DNA of 64,000 nucleotides from an uncultured Lysobacteraceae bacterium. Lineage in GTDB: Bacteria; Pseudomonadota; Gammaproteobacteria; Xanthomonadales; Xanthomonadaceae. Positions 26,084 through 36,072 of this stretch are shown one piece after another; the first letter of the stretch is position 1; the number at the start of each line of letters is the position of its first letter. A program made the translations under genes and the position numbers. The notes under the pieces were generated by a model that was not told the origin of the DNA, did no database searches, and saw nothing but the letters and a program-made list of their open reading frames with translations. The stretch is taken from NCBI GenBank assembly GCA_937897645.1, contig CALCNV010000146.1, positions 1-64,000 of the forward strand, in the 5' to 3' direction.

Positions 26084-26402
26084 CTGCCCGCCAGTCGAAT
26101 TGCCGGGTGAAGTGACCCCGCGCCGCTGCAAGTTGCCCCGTCCCCATCGTCCCTGCCCAGGGACATTCTTGACGTGCGTCACACTTGCAGGCAATGCGCC
26201 GCACGGGCACGTCGAATAACAAGTGTTTAACCAGTTTTAGGCCGATTTACCGGTTTCAATGCAATTTGTTAACGACACTTTAATTATTCCCCGAACCCGG
26301 CTACCATCGCGTCACCCCCCCTAGACGTGTAGTTGCCATTCAGGACTATGCAGGGCGGTCAACGTTGGTCCACCCACCAAGATCCACTTGGAGAGAGAGA
26401 GA
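26084..26402. promoter_or_regulatory. Leader region of the TonB-dependent receptor gene
   Basis: A 319-base region without a gene. The AT-rich part has TTGTTAACGACACTTTAATTATT (26266-26288) and TACCAT about 17 bases after a TTTAAT, a possible promoter for the receptor. No Fur box is seen. A long GGAGAGAGAGAGA purine run (about 26390-26402) just before the ATG is the ribosome site. Confidence for the promoter is low. Confidence 0.45.
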
Positions 26403-29315
26403 ATGAACTGTAAAACCACCAAGCTCCGTGACGCGATCATCACCGCGCTCGCCGTGGGCGCTGCAACCCTGACGGGTACGGGTGCCGCGTTCGCGCAAGA
26501 AGCAACCAGCTCCGAACCCGCAACCCTTGACCGCATCACCGTCACCGGTTCGCGCATCAGCCGTGCCGAAGGCGAATCCTCACAGCCGGTCTTCAGCCTC
26601 AACCGCGAAGAGATCAAGGCCCAAGGCCTGACCTCCATCGGTGACGTGATCCAGAACCTTGCCGCCAACGGTTCCACGTTGAACAGCACGTACAACAACG
26701 GCGGCAACGGTGAAACCCGCGTCAGCCTGCGCAACCTCGGCTCCGCCCGCACCCTGGTGCTGGTCAATGGCCGTCGTTGGGTTGGTGGCACGGGCCTCGG
26801 CGGTGCAGTCGACCTCAACACCATCCCGACCGCCGCTGTCGAGCGCATCGAAGTCCTGAAGGCCGGCGCTTCGTCGATCTACGGTTCCGACGCGATCGCG
26901 GGCGTGGTCAACATCATCCTGCGTAACGACTACCAGGGCGCGGAAGGCAATGCCTTCATCGGCGCTTACGACAAGGGCGACGGCTTCAAGCAGTCCTACG
27001 ACCTGACCATCGGCACCAGCGACGAGCGCTTCAGCGCGATGTTCGGCGCCGGCTACGTGAAAGAAGAACCGGTTGGCGCGGGCGACCGCACCATCTCCGA
27101 GTTCCCGATCTTCGGCACCGGCCTGTCCTTTGCAAGCTCCACCACCCCGAACGGTCGTTTTGCACTTTGCACCGGCACGGTCAACCCAGTTACTGGCGCA
27201 TGCTCGGTCGCGGAAACCCGCCCGAACGGCACCGGCGGCCAGTTCACCTACAACCCGGGCCAGACCGGCGCCAACTGGCGCAACTTCACCATTCCGGGTG
27301 ACTTCTACAACTTCGCCCCCGACAACTACCTGGTCACACCGCAGGAGCGCAAGTCGATCTTCGGCCGCGCCACCCTGAACCTGACCGACAACGTCACCGG
27401 CTTCATCCAGGCGGGCTACAACAACCGTCGTTCGGAGCAGTTGCTGGCCGCCATGCCCATCGTGTTGGGTAGCGGCCCGGGTGCCGGCGTGCAGGCGCGT
27501 ACCATCAGCGTCAGCGAGTTCAGCATCTACAACCCGTTCGGCGAGCCCGTCTCGCGCATCCAGCGTCGCGCCAATGAAACCGGCGGTCGTTCGTTCGTGC
27601 AGAACGTGGACACCTTCGGTTTCAGCGGCGGCCTGGAAGGCAGCTTCGAAGCCTGGGACCGTTACTTCACGTGGGATGCGGGCATGGTCTATGCGCGCAA
27701 CGACCAGAACGACACCACCGTCGGCCTGTTCAACATCCCGGCCCTGCGCGCCGCCCTCGGCCCGTCGATGATTTCCAACGGCACGCCGATCTGCGTCAGC
27801 ACCCCGGGCAATGCCGCCACCATCATCGCCGGCTGCGTACCGCTCAACATCCTGGGCGCCGAAGGCAGCATGACCCCGGAAATGCTGGCCTACTCCTCGT
27901 TCGTCGCGCATGACGAATTTGGTTACAAGCTGAAGCAGTACTACGCCAACGTCACCGGCGAAATCGCCGAACTGCCGGGCGGCATGCTGGCCTTCGCGGC
28001 CGGCCTGGAAACCCGCGACGAAAGCGGCTTCGACCAGCCCGACGCGCTGATCAACTCCGGCAACACGACGGGCAACGCCCGCACCGCGACTGCCGGTAGC
28101 TACAGCGTCGACGAAGCCTACATCGAGTTGTCGATCCCGCTGTTGAAGGACGTGGCATTCGCCAAGCAGCTTGAGTTCAGCGTCTCCTCGCGTTACTCGG
28201 ACTACAGCAACTTCGGCGACACCACCAACTCGGCGTTCGGCTTCAAGTGGCGTCCGATCGACGACCTGATGTTCCGCGGCAACTGGGCCGAAGGCTTCCG
28301 CGCACCGTCCATCGGTGAACTGTACGCCGGCGTGGCCGACTCGTTCCCGCAGCTGCAAGATCCGTGCTCCACCACCTTTGGTGGCGGCTACAACGGCCTG
28401 ACCGCCGAACAGCGCGCACGCTGCACCGGTGAAGGCGTGCCGGTCGGTGGTTATGACCAGGGCAATGCGCAGATCCGCATCAGCGTCGGCGGCAACGTCA
28501 ACCTGGGCCCGGAAAACTCCACCACGCAGACCCTGGGCTTCGTCTACAGCCCGAGCTACCTGGAAGGCTTCGACATCTCCATCGACTGGTGGCAGATCGA
28601 GCTGGAGAACACCATCACCTCGTTCAGCGGCCAGTTCATTGTCGACCAGTGCATCCGTGAAGGCATCCAGGCGTTCTGCGACCAGTACAACCGCGGTGCA
28701 AACGGCAGCATCGATACCCTGCTGTCCAGCGGCATCAACGTGGGTGCAGCGCTCGTGGAAGGTTGGGACTTGACCGCCAGCTACCGCGCGCCTGAAACCA
28801 AGTTCGGCCAGTTCTCGTTCGTGTGGGATACCACCTACACCTCGAAGTATGAAACCGACAACGACGGCGATGGCGACATCGATGCCGATGACGGCGGCAG
28901 CGTGGTCGGTGAGTACTTCGACCGCAACAACAACTGGCGCGTGCGCAGCAACCTGATGACCCGTTGGGAAAAGGGTGACATCGGCGCGACCTGGTTCATG
29001 CGTTACTACTCGCGCCAGGAAGAAAACTGCCCGTTCTACTACAACGACTACGGCTTCGGTGAGCTCTGCAACGATGCCACCGTCGACGCGAACGGCGTTG
29101 TGCAGGCCGGCTCGCAGAACAAGATGGGTGGCGTGACCTACCACGATGCTTCCGTGTACTGGAATGCGCCGTGGAACGCCAAGCTGACCTTGGGTGTGAA
29201 CAACATCTTCGACAAGCAGCCGCCGATCTCGTTCACCACGTTCGCGAACAGCTTCGACCCGCAGTATGAAATCCCGGGCCAGTTCGTGTACATGCAGTAC
29301 AGCCAGAAGTTCTGA
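26403..29315 (+). CDS. TonB-dependent receptor
   Basis: A 970-residue outer-membrane receptor. A signal peptide ends near AFAQEA, followed by a TonB-box-like stretch ([13 protein letters not shown]), the plug domain ([16 protein letters not shown] to [12 protein letters not shown]) and a 22-strand barrel ending in a C-terminal aromatic residue (MQYSQKF). Several extracellular loops carry pairs of Cys (for example [17 protein letters not shown] and [16 protein letters not shown]) that may form disulfides. A loop [14 protein letters not shown] resembles a calcium-binding loop. The start at 26403 has a strong GGAGAGAG ribosome site. A terminator hairpin follows at 29343. The substrate is unknown; no Fur box is seen, which argues against siderophore uptake. 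Downstream oxygenase and sulfotransferase genes may be linked. Confidence 0.94.
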   Translation: MNCKTTKLRDAIITALAVGAATLTGTGAAFAQEATSSEPATLDRITVTGSRISRAEGESSQPVFSLNREEIKAQGLTSIGDVIQNLAANGSTLNSTYNNGGNGETRVSLRNLGSARTLVLVNGRRWVGGTGLGGAVDLNTIPTAAVERIEVLKAGASSIYGSDAIAGVVNIILRNDYQGAEGNAFIGAYDKGDGFKQSYDLTIGTSDERFSAMFGAGYVKEEPVGAGDRTISEFPIFGTGLSFASSTTPNGRFALCTGTVNPVTGACSVAETRPNGTGGQFTYNPGQTGANWRNFTIPGDFYNFAPDNYLVTPQERKSIFGRATLNLTDNVTGFIQAGYNNRRSEQLLAAMPIVLGSGPGAGVQARTISVSEFSIYNPFGEPVSRIQRRANETGGRSFVQNVDTFGFSGGLEGSFEAWDRYFTWDAGMVYARNDQNDTTVGLFNIPALRAALGPSMISNGTPICVSTPGNAATIIAGCVPLNILGAEGSMTPEMLAYSSFVAHDEFGYKLKQYYANVTGEIAELPGGMLAFAAGLETRDESGFDQPDALINSGNTTGNARTATAGSYSVDEAYIELSIPLLKDVAFAKQLEFSVSSRYSDYSNFGDTTNSAFGFKWRPIDDLMFRGNWAEGFRAPSIGELYAGVADSFPQLQDPCSTTFGGGYNGLTAEQRARCTGEGVPVGGYDQGNAQIRISVGGNVNLGPENSTTQTLGFVYSPSYLEGFDISIDWWQIELENTITSFSGQFIVDQCIREGIQAFCDQYNRGANGSIDTLLSSGINVGAALVEGWDLTASYRAPETKFGQFSFVWDTTYTSKYETDNDGDGDIDADDGGSVVGEYFDRNNNWRVRSNLMTRWEKGDIGATWFMRYYSRQEENCPFYYNDYGFGELCNDATVDANGVVQAGSQNKMGGVTYHDASVYWNAPWNAKLTLGVNNIFDKQPPISFTTFANSFDPQYEIPGQFVYMQYSQKF

Positions 29316-29342
29316 TCGGTTTCGACCTGTCACGCTTCATTG

Positions 29343-29372
29343 CTACGGCCCCGAAAGGGGCCGTAGTTTTTT
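29343..29372. terminator. Intrinsic terminator after the TonB receptor gene
   Basis: CTACGGCCCC-GAAA-GGGGCCGTAG followed by TTTTTT: a perfect 10-base stem with a GAAA tetraloop. The U-tract on the plus side makes it a strong terminator for the receptor transcript. Confidence 0.92.
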
Positions 29373-29414
29373 GTACCCTTGAACTATGCGGCGCCGCGGT
29401 GACACCATGGGCGC

Positions 29415-30098
29415 ATGGAAAAAACATTGCCCAGCCTGCCACCGACCAGCGAGATCGCGCCCGTGTTCGCGGTGCCGTTGGCACAGGCGCAGCACCCGCA
29501 TGCCACCGCCCTGAACGCGGAACTCAAATCCTTGCTGCTGTCGCGGGAGCGCGAGCCTGGCCACGCCAACCCGCACCCTTCGCTGGCGCAGCAGAAAGGC
29601 GTGTTTGAAAGCGACTTCAACCTGTTCGCCTGGCCCGACCCGTGCGTGCAACGGCTGCGAGAATTCTGCTGGACCGAACTGGGCCGCACCATCCAGGCGC
29701 TGAACGGGTATAGCCCAGCCGAAATGAACCGGCTGCAGATCTTTTCCCACACCTGGTTCCATGTCACCCGTGCGGACGGCTTCGTGATTACCCATACCCA
29801 CCCCATGGCGTCCTGGTCAGGGGTGTACTGCGTCTGCCCCGGCGAGACGCCGGCGGATCGCCCGGAGTCCGGCGTACTGCGGTTCCACAACCCGCACCAT
29901 TACAGCAACACTTTCCTGGACCCGGGTAACCTGAAGCCACGACCGCCTTACCACCACGGCACCTGGAGCGTGAAACTGCAGCCAGGCCAACTCGTGCTGT
30001 TTCCGTCCTGGCTGCCACACGAGGTGCTGCCCTTCCATGGCAGCGATGAACGCATCACGATCGCGTTCAACTGCTGGTTCGGGATGAAAGACGCCTGA
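29415..30098 (+). CDS. 2OG-Fe(II) oxygenase-like protein (TIGR02466 type)
   Basis: A 227-residue protein with the double-stranded beta-helix metal site: the HxH motif FVITHTHPMASWSGVYCV (His127 and His129), the distal His in SWLPHEVLPF (His202) and the 2OG-binding Arg region DERITIAFN (Arg213). A segment LRFHNPHHYSNTF precedes the distal His. The product matches the putative TIGR02466 dioxygenase family, likely to hydroxylate a protein or small molecule; its substrate is unknown. It begins 43 bases after the terminator and is convergent with the sulfotransferase gene. Confidence 0.86.
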   Translation: MEKTLPSLPPTSEIAPVFAVPLAQAQHPHATALNAELKSLLLSREREPGHANPHPSLAQQKGVFESDFNLFAWPDPCVQRLREFCWTELGRTIQALNGYSPAEMNRLQIFSHTWFHVTRADGFVITHTHPMASWSGVYCVCPGETPADRPESGVLRFHNPHHYSNTFLDPGNLKPRPPYHHGTWSVKLQPGQLVLFPSWLPHEVLPFHGSDERITIAFNCWFGMKDA

Positions 30099-30117
30099 GG
30101 CTGCCTGCCTGTGTGGC

Positions 30118-31698
30118 TCAGTCCGTGCGTGGCGGCTTTCCGGCATAGGCTGGCGCAAGCGTCGCCAGCAAACTGCCCAGGTGTTGTTCATACGGCTGCC
30201 ACGCGCGGCCACGGTCCTTGCGGAAGCCCTGACGCGCCACGGTGGCACTGGGCGTGGCCATGCTGCCCGTGCTGCGGCTGATGTCGACCATGCCAGGCTC
30301 GAACGCGATACCGCAGTGTTCGGCTATTCGTGCGGCCATGGCGGCGGGCTCGCTGACCAGTTCGTCGTAGGAGATATCCAGTACCCGCCCCGGCAGCACC
30401 GTGCGCCAGTGCGCCATCATGCGTTGGTACTGCAGGAAGAATCCGCCCAGCTCGGCCTGGTCGTAGGAATACAGCGCGGCGCCTGAGAACAGCGTGCGCA
30501 GGTTGGAGAAGCAGGTGTCCATTGGGTCGCGCACCAGGTGCAGGAAACGCGCCTGCGGCATGGCCTTGGCGATGAAGCCGACGTTGAAGAAATTCTGCGG
30601 CAGCTTCTCGGTGAAATACGCATTGCCGCGCGAAAGCCAACGCGCACTCTGCGCATAGCCGCGTGCGACGGCGTCAAAGTCCGCCCGCGCCACCTGCCGT
30701 GCGAACGCTGCGTCCATGCCGCTGGGCAGGGCGCGGTCTATCGCGAGTTCCAACTGGGCATGGAAGGCGTTGGTTTCGCCTGCATCGCCCACTTGGGAAT
30801 GACCCGCCAGCATGCGTTCAAGCAAGGTGGTGCCGGACCGATGCATGCCGACGATGAAGATCGGAATCGCGGGCTGGTTGACCTGGCTGGTGTGTTCGAA
30901 GAAAGCAGGCGTGCACACGTGCGCCACGCTGTCGACAAGCTCGGCGGATTCCTGCGCGTTGTACTGCACCTGCCTGCGCTTGGCCGCGCAGGCACGCTCC
31001 AATGCTTGCCACGCTTGCCCATGGCGCTGCAGGTCGTGCAGCTCCTTGTGCAGCGCGAATCCCAGGTAGACCTGGCCGGTGCCGCCGGGCTTGGCGCGCT
31101 GCAGTTGCTGCTTGAGGCGTTCGACGTGGTTCTTCTCCGCCGTCTGCGTGCGCGCATTGGCCAGCATCAGCGAGTTCTGGAATAGGGTGGGATCGGAACG
31201 CAACGACGCCTCGTGCATCACTTCGGCCTGGTCGAACTCACCCTGGAACTGATGGAAGTTGCCGCGCACGTGCAGTGACGCCGAGTCGTTCGGGTCGCGC
31301 TGCAGCGCACGCTCGGCAAGCGCCGTGGCTTCTTCATGCGCCCCTATCGAACTGAGCATCACCGAAGCCTTGGCCAGGATCGGCGGTGGAGCGTCCGCGG
31401 CGAGGCTCGGCCAAGACAGGCAGTCGACCAGACGCGCGTAGTCGTGGAAATAGCGCAGGCGCTGGGCCAGTACATAGATGAAGGGGGCAGCCGTGGGCTT
31501 CAACGCGTACGCCGCCAGCGTCGATGCATGCGCATCACGGTGCGCGCCGCGCCGGCCCTGCATGGTCGACAAGCCGATCAGCGACGGCACATGCTGGCTG
31601 TCGACCGCCAGCGCGCGCTGATAGTGCCGCTCGGCGGCCGCGAAGTCCTTGCGGTCGCTCGCATTCTCGCCGGCCATCCACAGCTCGTTGGCATTCAT
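30118..31698 (-). CDS. TPR-containing sulfotransferase family protein
   Basis: A 526-residue protein. The N-terminal half (about residues 8-170) consists of TPR-type helix pairs, such as FAAAERHYQRALAVDSQHVPSL and EFDQAEVMHEASLRSDP. The C-terminal half is a PAPS-dependent sulfotransferase with the 5'-phosphosulfate loop PIFIVGMHRSGTTLLERM (around 284-295), the helix FTEKLPQNFFNVGFI and the 3'-phosphate region FLHLVRDPMDTCFSNL. The fold resembles tyrosyl-protein sulfotransferases, and TPR parts suggest a protein or peptide substrate. It is convergent with the 2OG oxygenase. The start at 31698 (ATG) replaces a TTG at 31704. Confidence 0.9.
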   Translation of the reverse strand: MNANELWMAGENASDRKDFAAAERHYQRALAVDSQHVPSLIGLSTMQGRRGAHRDAHASTLAAYALKPTAAPFIYVLAQRLRYFHDYARLVDCLSWPSLAADAPPPILAKASVMLSSIGAHEEATALAERALQRDPNDSASLHVRGNFHQFQGEFDQAEVMHEASLRSDPTLFQNSLMLANARTQTAEKNHVERLKQQLQRAKPGGTGQVYLGFALHKELHDLQRHGQAWQALERACAAKRRQVQYNAQESAELVDSVAHVCTPAFFEHTSQVNQPAIPIFIVGMHRSGTTLLERMLAGHSQVGDAGETNAFHAQLELAIDRALPSGMDAAFARQVARADFDAVARGYAQSARWLSRGNAYFTEKLPQNFFNVGFIAKAMPQARFLHLVRDPMDTCFSNLRTLFSGAALYSYDQAELGGFFLQYQRMMAHWRTVLPGRVLDISYDELVSEPAAMAARIAEHCGIAFEPGMVDISRSTGSMATPSATVARQGFRKDRGRAWQPYEQHLGSLLATLAPAYAGKPPRTD

Positions 31699-31888
31699 GC
31701 GCAATGCACCGGAATGCAGGCAACGAAAGCCATCATTGCGGATTTACAGGCACGCACACTCGTCATCACTTGGCCAGGCTCCAGTAGGACTTCGCTGCAG
31801 GCGGCACGCATGCGCAGGCGCATGGTGCCATTGGATGCGAAATCATTGATTGCGGCGGGCGCGACCGAATCACACCCGGAACCGCATT

Positions 31889-33712
31889 CTACTTGCCCAG
31901 CAATTCGCTCGTCTTCCGGACTTCCGCCTTCAACGCCGCCGGCACGCGCGCGCCGTACTCATCCAGGAATCCCTGGATGGCCTGCATCTCGGCAAGCCAG
32001 CCCGCATGATCAAGCTCGAACAAGCCATGCCTGGCCTCGGCGGACAGCGCGATGCCGTCCATGTCGAGGTCTTCCGCGCGCGGCAGGTGGCCAATCGCGG
32101 ACTCGATGGCGCCGACGCCCCCCTGCACCCGCGCGATCATCCACGCCAGCACGCGCAGGTTCTCGCCAAAGCCTGGCCACAGGAACTGGCCGTCGTGACC
32201 TTTGCGGAACCAGTTGACGTGGAAGACCTTGGGCAGCTTCGCGCCGGGCTGGTCGAACGACAGCCAATGGGCGAAGTAGTCGGCGAAGTTGTAGCCGCAG
32301 AACGGCTTCATGGCCATGGGGTCGCGGCGCATGACGCCGACGGCGCCAGTGGCCGCTGCCGTGGTTTCAGAGCCCATGCTGGCGCCGACCAGCACCCCGT
32401 GTGCCCAGTCGCGGGCTTCGAACACCAGCGGCACCAGTGAAGCACGACGGCCACCGAAGACGATGGCGGAAATCGGCACGCCCTGCGCGTCTTCCGCACG
32501 CGGTGAATAGCTGGGGCACTGCCTGGCCGACACGGTGAAACGCGAATTGGGATGCGCGGCCGGGCCGTTGGCGGGGTCGTATTCGCGTCCCTGCCAGTCC
32601 ATGGCCGGCACGCGTTTGTCCAGGCCTTCCCACCACGGCTGGTTGTCGGCGGTGGTGGCGACATTGGTGAAAATGGTGTCGTGGGCGATGGTGGCCAAGG
32701 CGTTGGGATTTGATGTGTTGGACGTACCGGGCGCAACGCCGAAGAACCCGGCCTCCGGATTGATGGCATACAGGCGACCGTCGGCACCGGGACGCATCCA
32801 GCAGATGTCGTCGCCCACCGTCCACACTTTCCAGCCTGCCTCGCGGTAGCTTTCCGGTGGAATCAGCATGGCCAGGTTGGTCTTGCCGCAAGCGGAAGGG
32901 AATGCCGCCGCGATGTAATGGGTTTCGCCCTGCGGGTTTTCGATGCCGACGATCAGCATGTGTTCGGCCAACCAGCCTTCGTGCCGCGCCTGCCATGAAG
33001 CGATGCGCAGCGCATGGCATTTCTTGCCGAGCAGCGCATTGCCGCCATAGCCGGAGCCGTAGCTTTTGATGCTGGCTTCTTCCGGGAAGTGCATGATGAA
33101 ACGACGATCCGGATCCAGCTCGCCCGTCGAGTGCAGGCCTTTCACGAACGCGTCCGTCCGTTCGCCGCGAGCAGCTCGCTCAAGGCCTTCGCGCTCGATC
33201 CGCGCCAACGCCGCCGCGCCCATGCGCGTCATCAGGCGCATGTTGGCGACCACGTAGGGCGAGTCGGTGATTTCCACGCCGCAACGCGCCAGCGGCGAGT
33301 CGATCGGGCCCATGCAGTAGGGAATCACGTACAGGGTGCGGCCACGCATGCAGCCCGCGAACAGAGCATCCATCTTGCGATGGCCATCTGCCGGCGCCAT
33401 CCAATGGTTGTTGGGGCCTGCGTCCTCGCGATCGTTGCTGCAGACGAAGGTCAGGTGTTCGACGCGCGCCACGTCACTGGGATCGGAGCGATGCAGCCAG
33501 CTGCCTGGGTGGCTGCCGGGGTTCAACGGCAGGAGCGTTCCATCTGCCCGCATCTTCTGCAGCAGCGCGGCGTACTCGCCATCGCTGCCGTCACACCAGT
33601 GCACCGCGTCCGGCCGAACCAGCGCCACGGTGTCGGCAACCCAGTCGTTCAGGCTGTCGAGGCGACTGCGCGCCGGGTTTTTTTCGTCCTTAAACGAAAG
33701 CGCTGCGTTCAT
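31889..33712 (-). CDS. pckG: Phosphoenolpyruvate carboxykinase (GTP)
   Basis: A 607-residue enzyme converting oxaloacetate plus GTP to PEP, the entry of gluconeogenesis. The P-loop AFPSACGKTNLAM holds Cys275, Lys277 and Thr278; the GTP-type features EKRG-like PEGS regions, FGGRRASLVPLV and GDDICWMRPGADGRLYAINPEAGFFGVAPG are present. Length and order agree with the GTP-dependent class rather than the ATP class. It stands alone between the sulfotransferase and an HTH regulator; the promoter region on the right is short (109 bases to the regulator's stop). Confidence 0.96.
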   Translation of the reverse strand: MNAALSFKDEKNPARSRLDSLNDWVADTVALVRPDAVHWCDGSDGEYAALLQKMRADGTLLPLNPGSHPGSWLHRSDPSDVARVEHLTFVCSNDREDAGPNNHWMAPADGHRKMDALFAGCMRGRTLYVIPYCMGPIDSPLARCGVEITDSPYVVANMRLMTRMGAAALARIEREGLERAARGERTDAFVKGLHSTGELDPDRRFIMHFPEEASIKSYGSGYGGNALLGKKCHALRIASWQARHEGWLAEHMLIVGIENPQGETHYIAAAFPSACGKTNLAMLIPPESYREAGWKVWTVGDDICWMRPGADGRLYAINPEAGFFGVAPGTSNTSNPNALATIAHDTIFTNVATTADNQPWWEGLDKRVPAMDWQGREYDPANGPAAHPNSRFTVSARQCPSYSPRAEDAQGVPISAIVFGGRRASLVPLVFEARDWAHGVLVGASMGSETTAAATGAVGVMRRDPMAMKPFCGYNFADYFAHWLSFDQPGAKLPKVFHVNWFRKGHDGQFLWPGFGENLRVLAWMIARVQGGVGAIESAIGHLPRAEDLDMDGIALSAEARHGLFELDHAGWLAEMQAIQGFLDEYGARVPAALKAEVRKTSELLGK

Positions 33713-33821
33713 GCTTGCCCTCCCAGGCCGACCATATCGTTACGATTGCAACTAATAGTCTACGCGTGCCAACGGGGAGGGTCTTGCTGCAGCGCAGGTG
33801 TATTTCGTGCTGAAAACGTTA

Positions 33822-34565
33822 TCAGTCTCCCCTCGCGCGGCGATAGGGCTGGAACAGCTGCAGCAGCCATGGTTTCTGGGCCAGCACCAGGCTCACGCCG
33901 ACGCGCTCTTCCGCGCCAAGGGTGGCGTCGCGCGCGAGCAAGGCATCGAACTCGCGCGCCAGTTCCTCCAACCGCAGGCGCAGTTGGCTGACACCGTCGG
34001 GGCTGAGGCTACCGCTTAGCAGGAACAGCGCATCCTGTTCGCCGTCGAAGGGATCGGCGAAGAAATCGCCCAACAGCTTGAGACGGAAATACCGTTCCAT
34101 CGGACCGTCGGCGCGCCAGCGGAAGTTGCGCGCCGTGAGTGGGCGACTCCGGTTGCCCGACATCAGTTCGATGATCCCCAGCCGGTCCAAGCGCACCAGC
34201 AAGGCGGTCCATTGCGCGATGCTGAACTCGAAATGCGCCAGCACGTCGTCCTGGCGCCAGCGGTTGATGCTGAGGAACAGCGCGAGCAGCAGCTTCGGCT
34301 CGTCCACCAGCGCCTGTTCCTGCGCTTCACTGAGGTTGGCCATGGCCGGGCGGCCACGCGCGGCTTCCGCGCTGAGTTCGGCCAGGCCAACGTCGAGGGC
34401 ATCGCAGACCTGCTCCAGTCGCTTCAGGCTCATCGCACGCTGCGAGAACATGCGCTTGACCGCTGCCTCGCTGAGTTTCAAGCGTGTCGCAAGTTCACGA
34501 TACGTCATGCCCTGCGCACGCAGGCAGCGCTTGAGTGCCTCGACCAGTTCGACTGACAGTGCCAT
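33822..34565 (-). CDS. XRE-type helix-turn-helix regulator
   Basis: A 247-residue protein. The N-terminal HTH is clear (VEALKRCLRAQGMTYRELATRLKLSEAAVKRMFSQRAMSLKRLEQVCDALDVGL, residues 8-62), similar to the Cro/CI type. The remainder is helical with no named ligand domain; AQWTALLVRLDRLGIIEL resembles a winged-helix part used for dimerisation. Target genes are unknown. The gene lies on the same strand as pckG with a 109-base gap; regulation of pckG is a guess from position only. Confidence 0.88.
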   Translation of the reverse strand: MALSVELVEALKRCLRAQGMTYRELATRLKLSEAAVKRMFSQRAMSLKRLEQVCDALDVGLAELSAEAARGRPAMANLSEAQEQALVDEPKLLLALFLSINRWRQDDVLAHFEFSIAQWTALLVRLDRLGIIELMSGNRSRPLTARNFRWRADGPMERYFRLKLLGDFFADPFDGEQDALFLLSGSLSPDGVSQLRLRLEELAREFDALLARDATLGAEERVGVSLVLAQKPWLLQLFQPYRRARGD

Positions 34566-34622
34566 GGCTGCGGATACTACCCGAGCCTGTGCATGGTCCC
34601 GCCTCCCGGCGGAATCATGCCG

Positions 34623-35555
34623 TCATTCCAGCCGCACCTGCGCGCTACCCGAGAACGTCTCGATGTTGATTTCCCCGTCACCACTGCCATAGCGCGTGCT
34701 GAAGCTGGAGCCCGGGCCGTGCTCCGGCTTGATGATCTTGGCGCCAGGCGCGCTGAGGTTGCCGCTGAAGCTGGAGCCGCGCACCTCGGCGGACACGTCC
34801 TTGGGCAAGACCAGGGTCAGGTCGCCACTCACGCTCTCCAGCCGTATCTCGCCTTTCGATGCAAGCGCGGTGCGGATGTCGGCATCGCCGCTGACGGTGT
34901 TCGCCGAGAGCTCGCTGACGCGCTCGCCATTGACGACGACGTCAATGTTGCCGGACACGGTTTCGGTGCTGACTTCACCGTTCATGCGTCCACGCAACAC
35001 CAGGTTGCCGCTCACGCTTTCCGCCTGCACGTCGGCACTGTTGACCGTGAGCCGTTGGTCACCGCTGACGGTTTCCACTTCGACTTCGCGCGGCGCGCCG
35101 GTCAGCACCACATTGCCACTCACGCTTTCGATGGACACGGTTGCCGGCGCCACGCCCGTGACGTCTACGTCGGCTGACACGGATTCGATGTCGAGTTCGG
35201 CACGCAATGGAACCATGAGCACGAGGTCGGTCGGGCCGGTCTTGTTGCCGCCCCAACCGCTGTTCTTCGGGTATTGGACCTTGACCACCAGGTTGCGGCG
35301 ATCACCTTCCACGATAAGCTTTTCGACACCATCACCGAGCGAGCCGGTGATCTTCACCTCGGGCTGGTCCCATGCACGCACCTGGATGCGCCCCTTGAGG
35401 TTTTCGATTTCGACGCGGCCGGTCGGATCCAGGGGCCGGCTCTGGTCGATGGGCGTGGCCGCCGTGGCCGCCGTGGCGGAGAGCACCAGCAGCACCGCCA
35501 GCAACAGCGGGGGGCGCATGGCATTTTGGATACGGATGGAATGGGAAGCGTGCAT
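34623..35555 (-). CDS. DUF4097 beta-strand-repeat exported protein
   Basis: A 310-residue protein with a signal peptide (LLLAVLLVLSATAATAATP). The mature part is a DUF4097 parallel beta-helix-like repeat with recurring ESVSG, ETVSGD and NTVSGD turns about every 20 residues (for example IESVSGNVVLTG, VETVSGDQRL, AESVSGNLVL). A GAGGAGA ribosome site before 35555 supports the start. It is third in the operon after a sigma factor and an anti-sigma-like protein, so it is probably controlled by that sigma factor, or is itself part of the envelope signal. Members have been linked to envelope stress; the molecular role is not known. Confidence 0.88.
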   Translation of the reverse strand: MHASHSIRIQNAMRPPLLLAVLLVLSATAATAATPIDQSRPLDPTGRVEIENLKGRIQVRAWDQPEVKITGSLGDGVEKLIVEGDRRNLVVKVQYPKNSGWGGNKTGPTDLVLMVPLRAELDIESVSADVDVTGVAPATVSIESVSGNVVLTGAPREVEVETVSGDQRLTVNSADVQAESVSGNLVLRGRMNGEVSTETVSGNIDVVVNGERVSELSANTVSGDADIRTALASKGEIRLESVSGDLTLVLPKDVSAEVRGSSFSGNLSAPGAKIIKPEHGPGSSFSTRYGSGDGEINIETFSGSAQVRLE

Positions 35556-35565
35556 GGTGTTCTCC

Positions 35566-36072
35566 TCAGGTCATGGCCGCGCGCTGCGTCAACTGCAGGC
35601 GGCGTGCGTAGGTACGGCGAAGCTGGTCGAGCAGGAAACGGGCCTCGGGGTCATGGTCGATGGCGGTAAGGATCTGCGCCGCGCTGCGGTCTAGGTCACC
35701 CAACGCGGGCTTCATTTCGGGATGGGTGCCGGCCTGTTCCATGCGCGCCAATGCGCCTTCGTATTCCAGGGTCATGGACACGGCCTGCTGGCGGATCAAC
35801 GGATTGCCTTCCACCGTTTGCGGGCCGGAGGCAGGCATCAGCTGCCACACGAACCCCACCGCAAGCAGCACCGACGCAGCGAGCGCCCACGGCACCAAGC
35901 TGCGCACGCGACGCGGCGTGCTTGCGGCCTGCCGGGGCATGTCGGCGATGCGGTTCGCGATATCGGGCCACAGGTCGTGCGCCGGCTGGATGTCGCGACG
36001 CAAGGCCTGCAGCTGCCAGCGCAGAACCTGCCCCGGACCTGATCCGGGGGCGTCATCATTCGAATTGGTCAT
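35566..36072 (-). CDS. Membrane-anchored anti-sigma-like protein (168 aa)
   Basis: The N-terminal part (residues 1-55, LRRDIQPAHDLWPDIANRIADM) is cytoplasmic, followed by one membrane segment (SLVPWALAASVLLAVGFVWQL, about 59-80) and a helical periplasmic region (EYEGALARMEQAG, LDQLRRTYARRLQL). This matches the usual layout of an ECF anti-sigma factor, but no zinc-binding HxxxCxxC motif is seen. Its ATG overlaps the sigma gene stop by 4 bases, the standard coupled arrangement. The anti-sigma role is inferred from the gene order and shape. Confidence 0.78.
   Translation of the reverse strand: MTNSNDDAPGSGPGQVLRWQLQALRRDIQPAHDLWPDIANRIADMPRQAASTPRRVRSLVPWALAASVLLAVGFVWQLMPASGPQTVEGNPLIRQQAVSMTLEYEGALARMEQAGTHPEMKPALGDLDRSAAQILTAIDHDPEARFLLDQLRRTYARRLQLTQRAAMT

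Noticed and set aside
26169..26200. TTGACG element as receptor promoter
   Set aside because: The -10 at 17 bases (CAATGC) is poor and the distance to the ATG is over 200 bases; not reported as a promoter.
26580..29333. 917-residue frame on the minus strand opposite the TonB receptor
   Set aside because: It is an antisense shadow of a GC-rich gene; the translation has no domain character and the plus-strand receptor is full-length and well supported.
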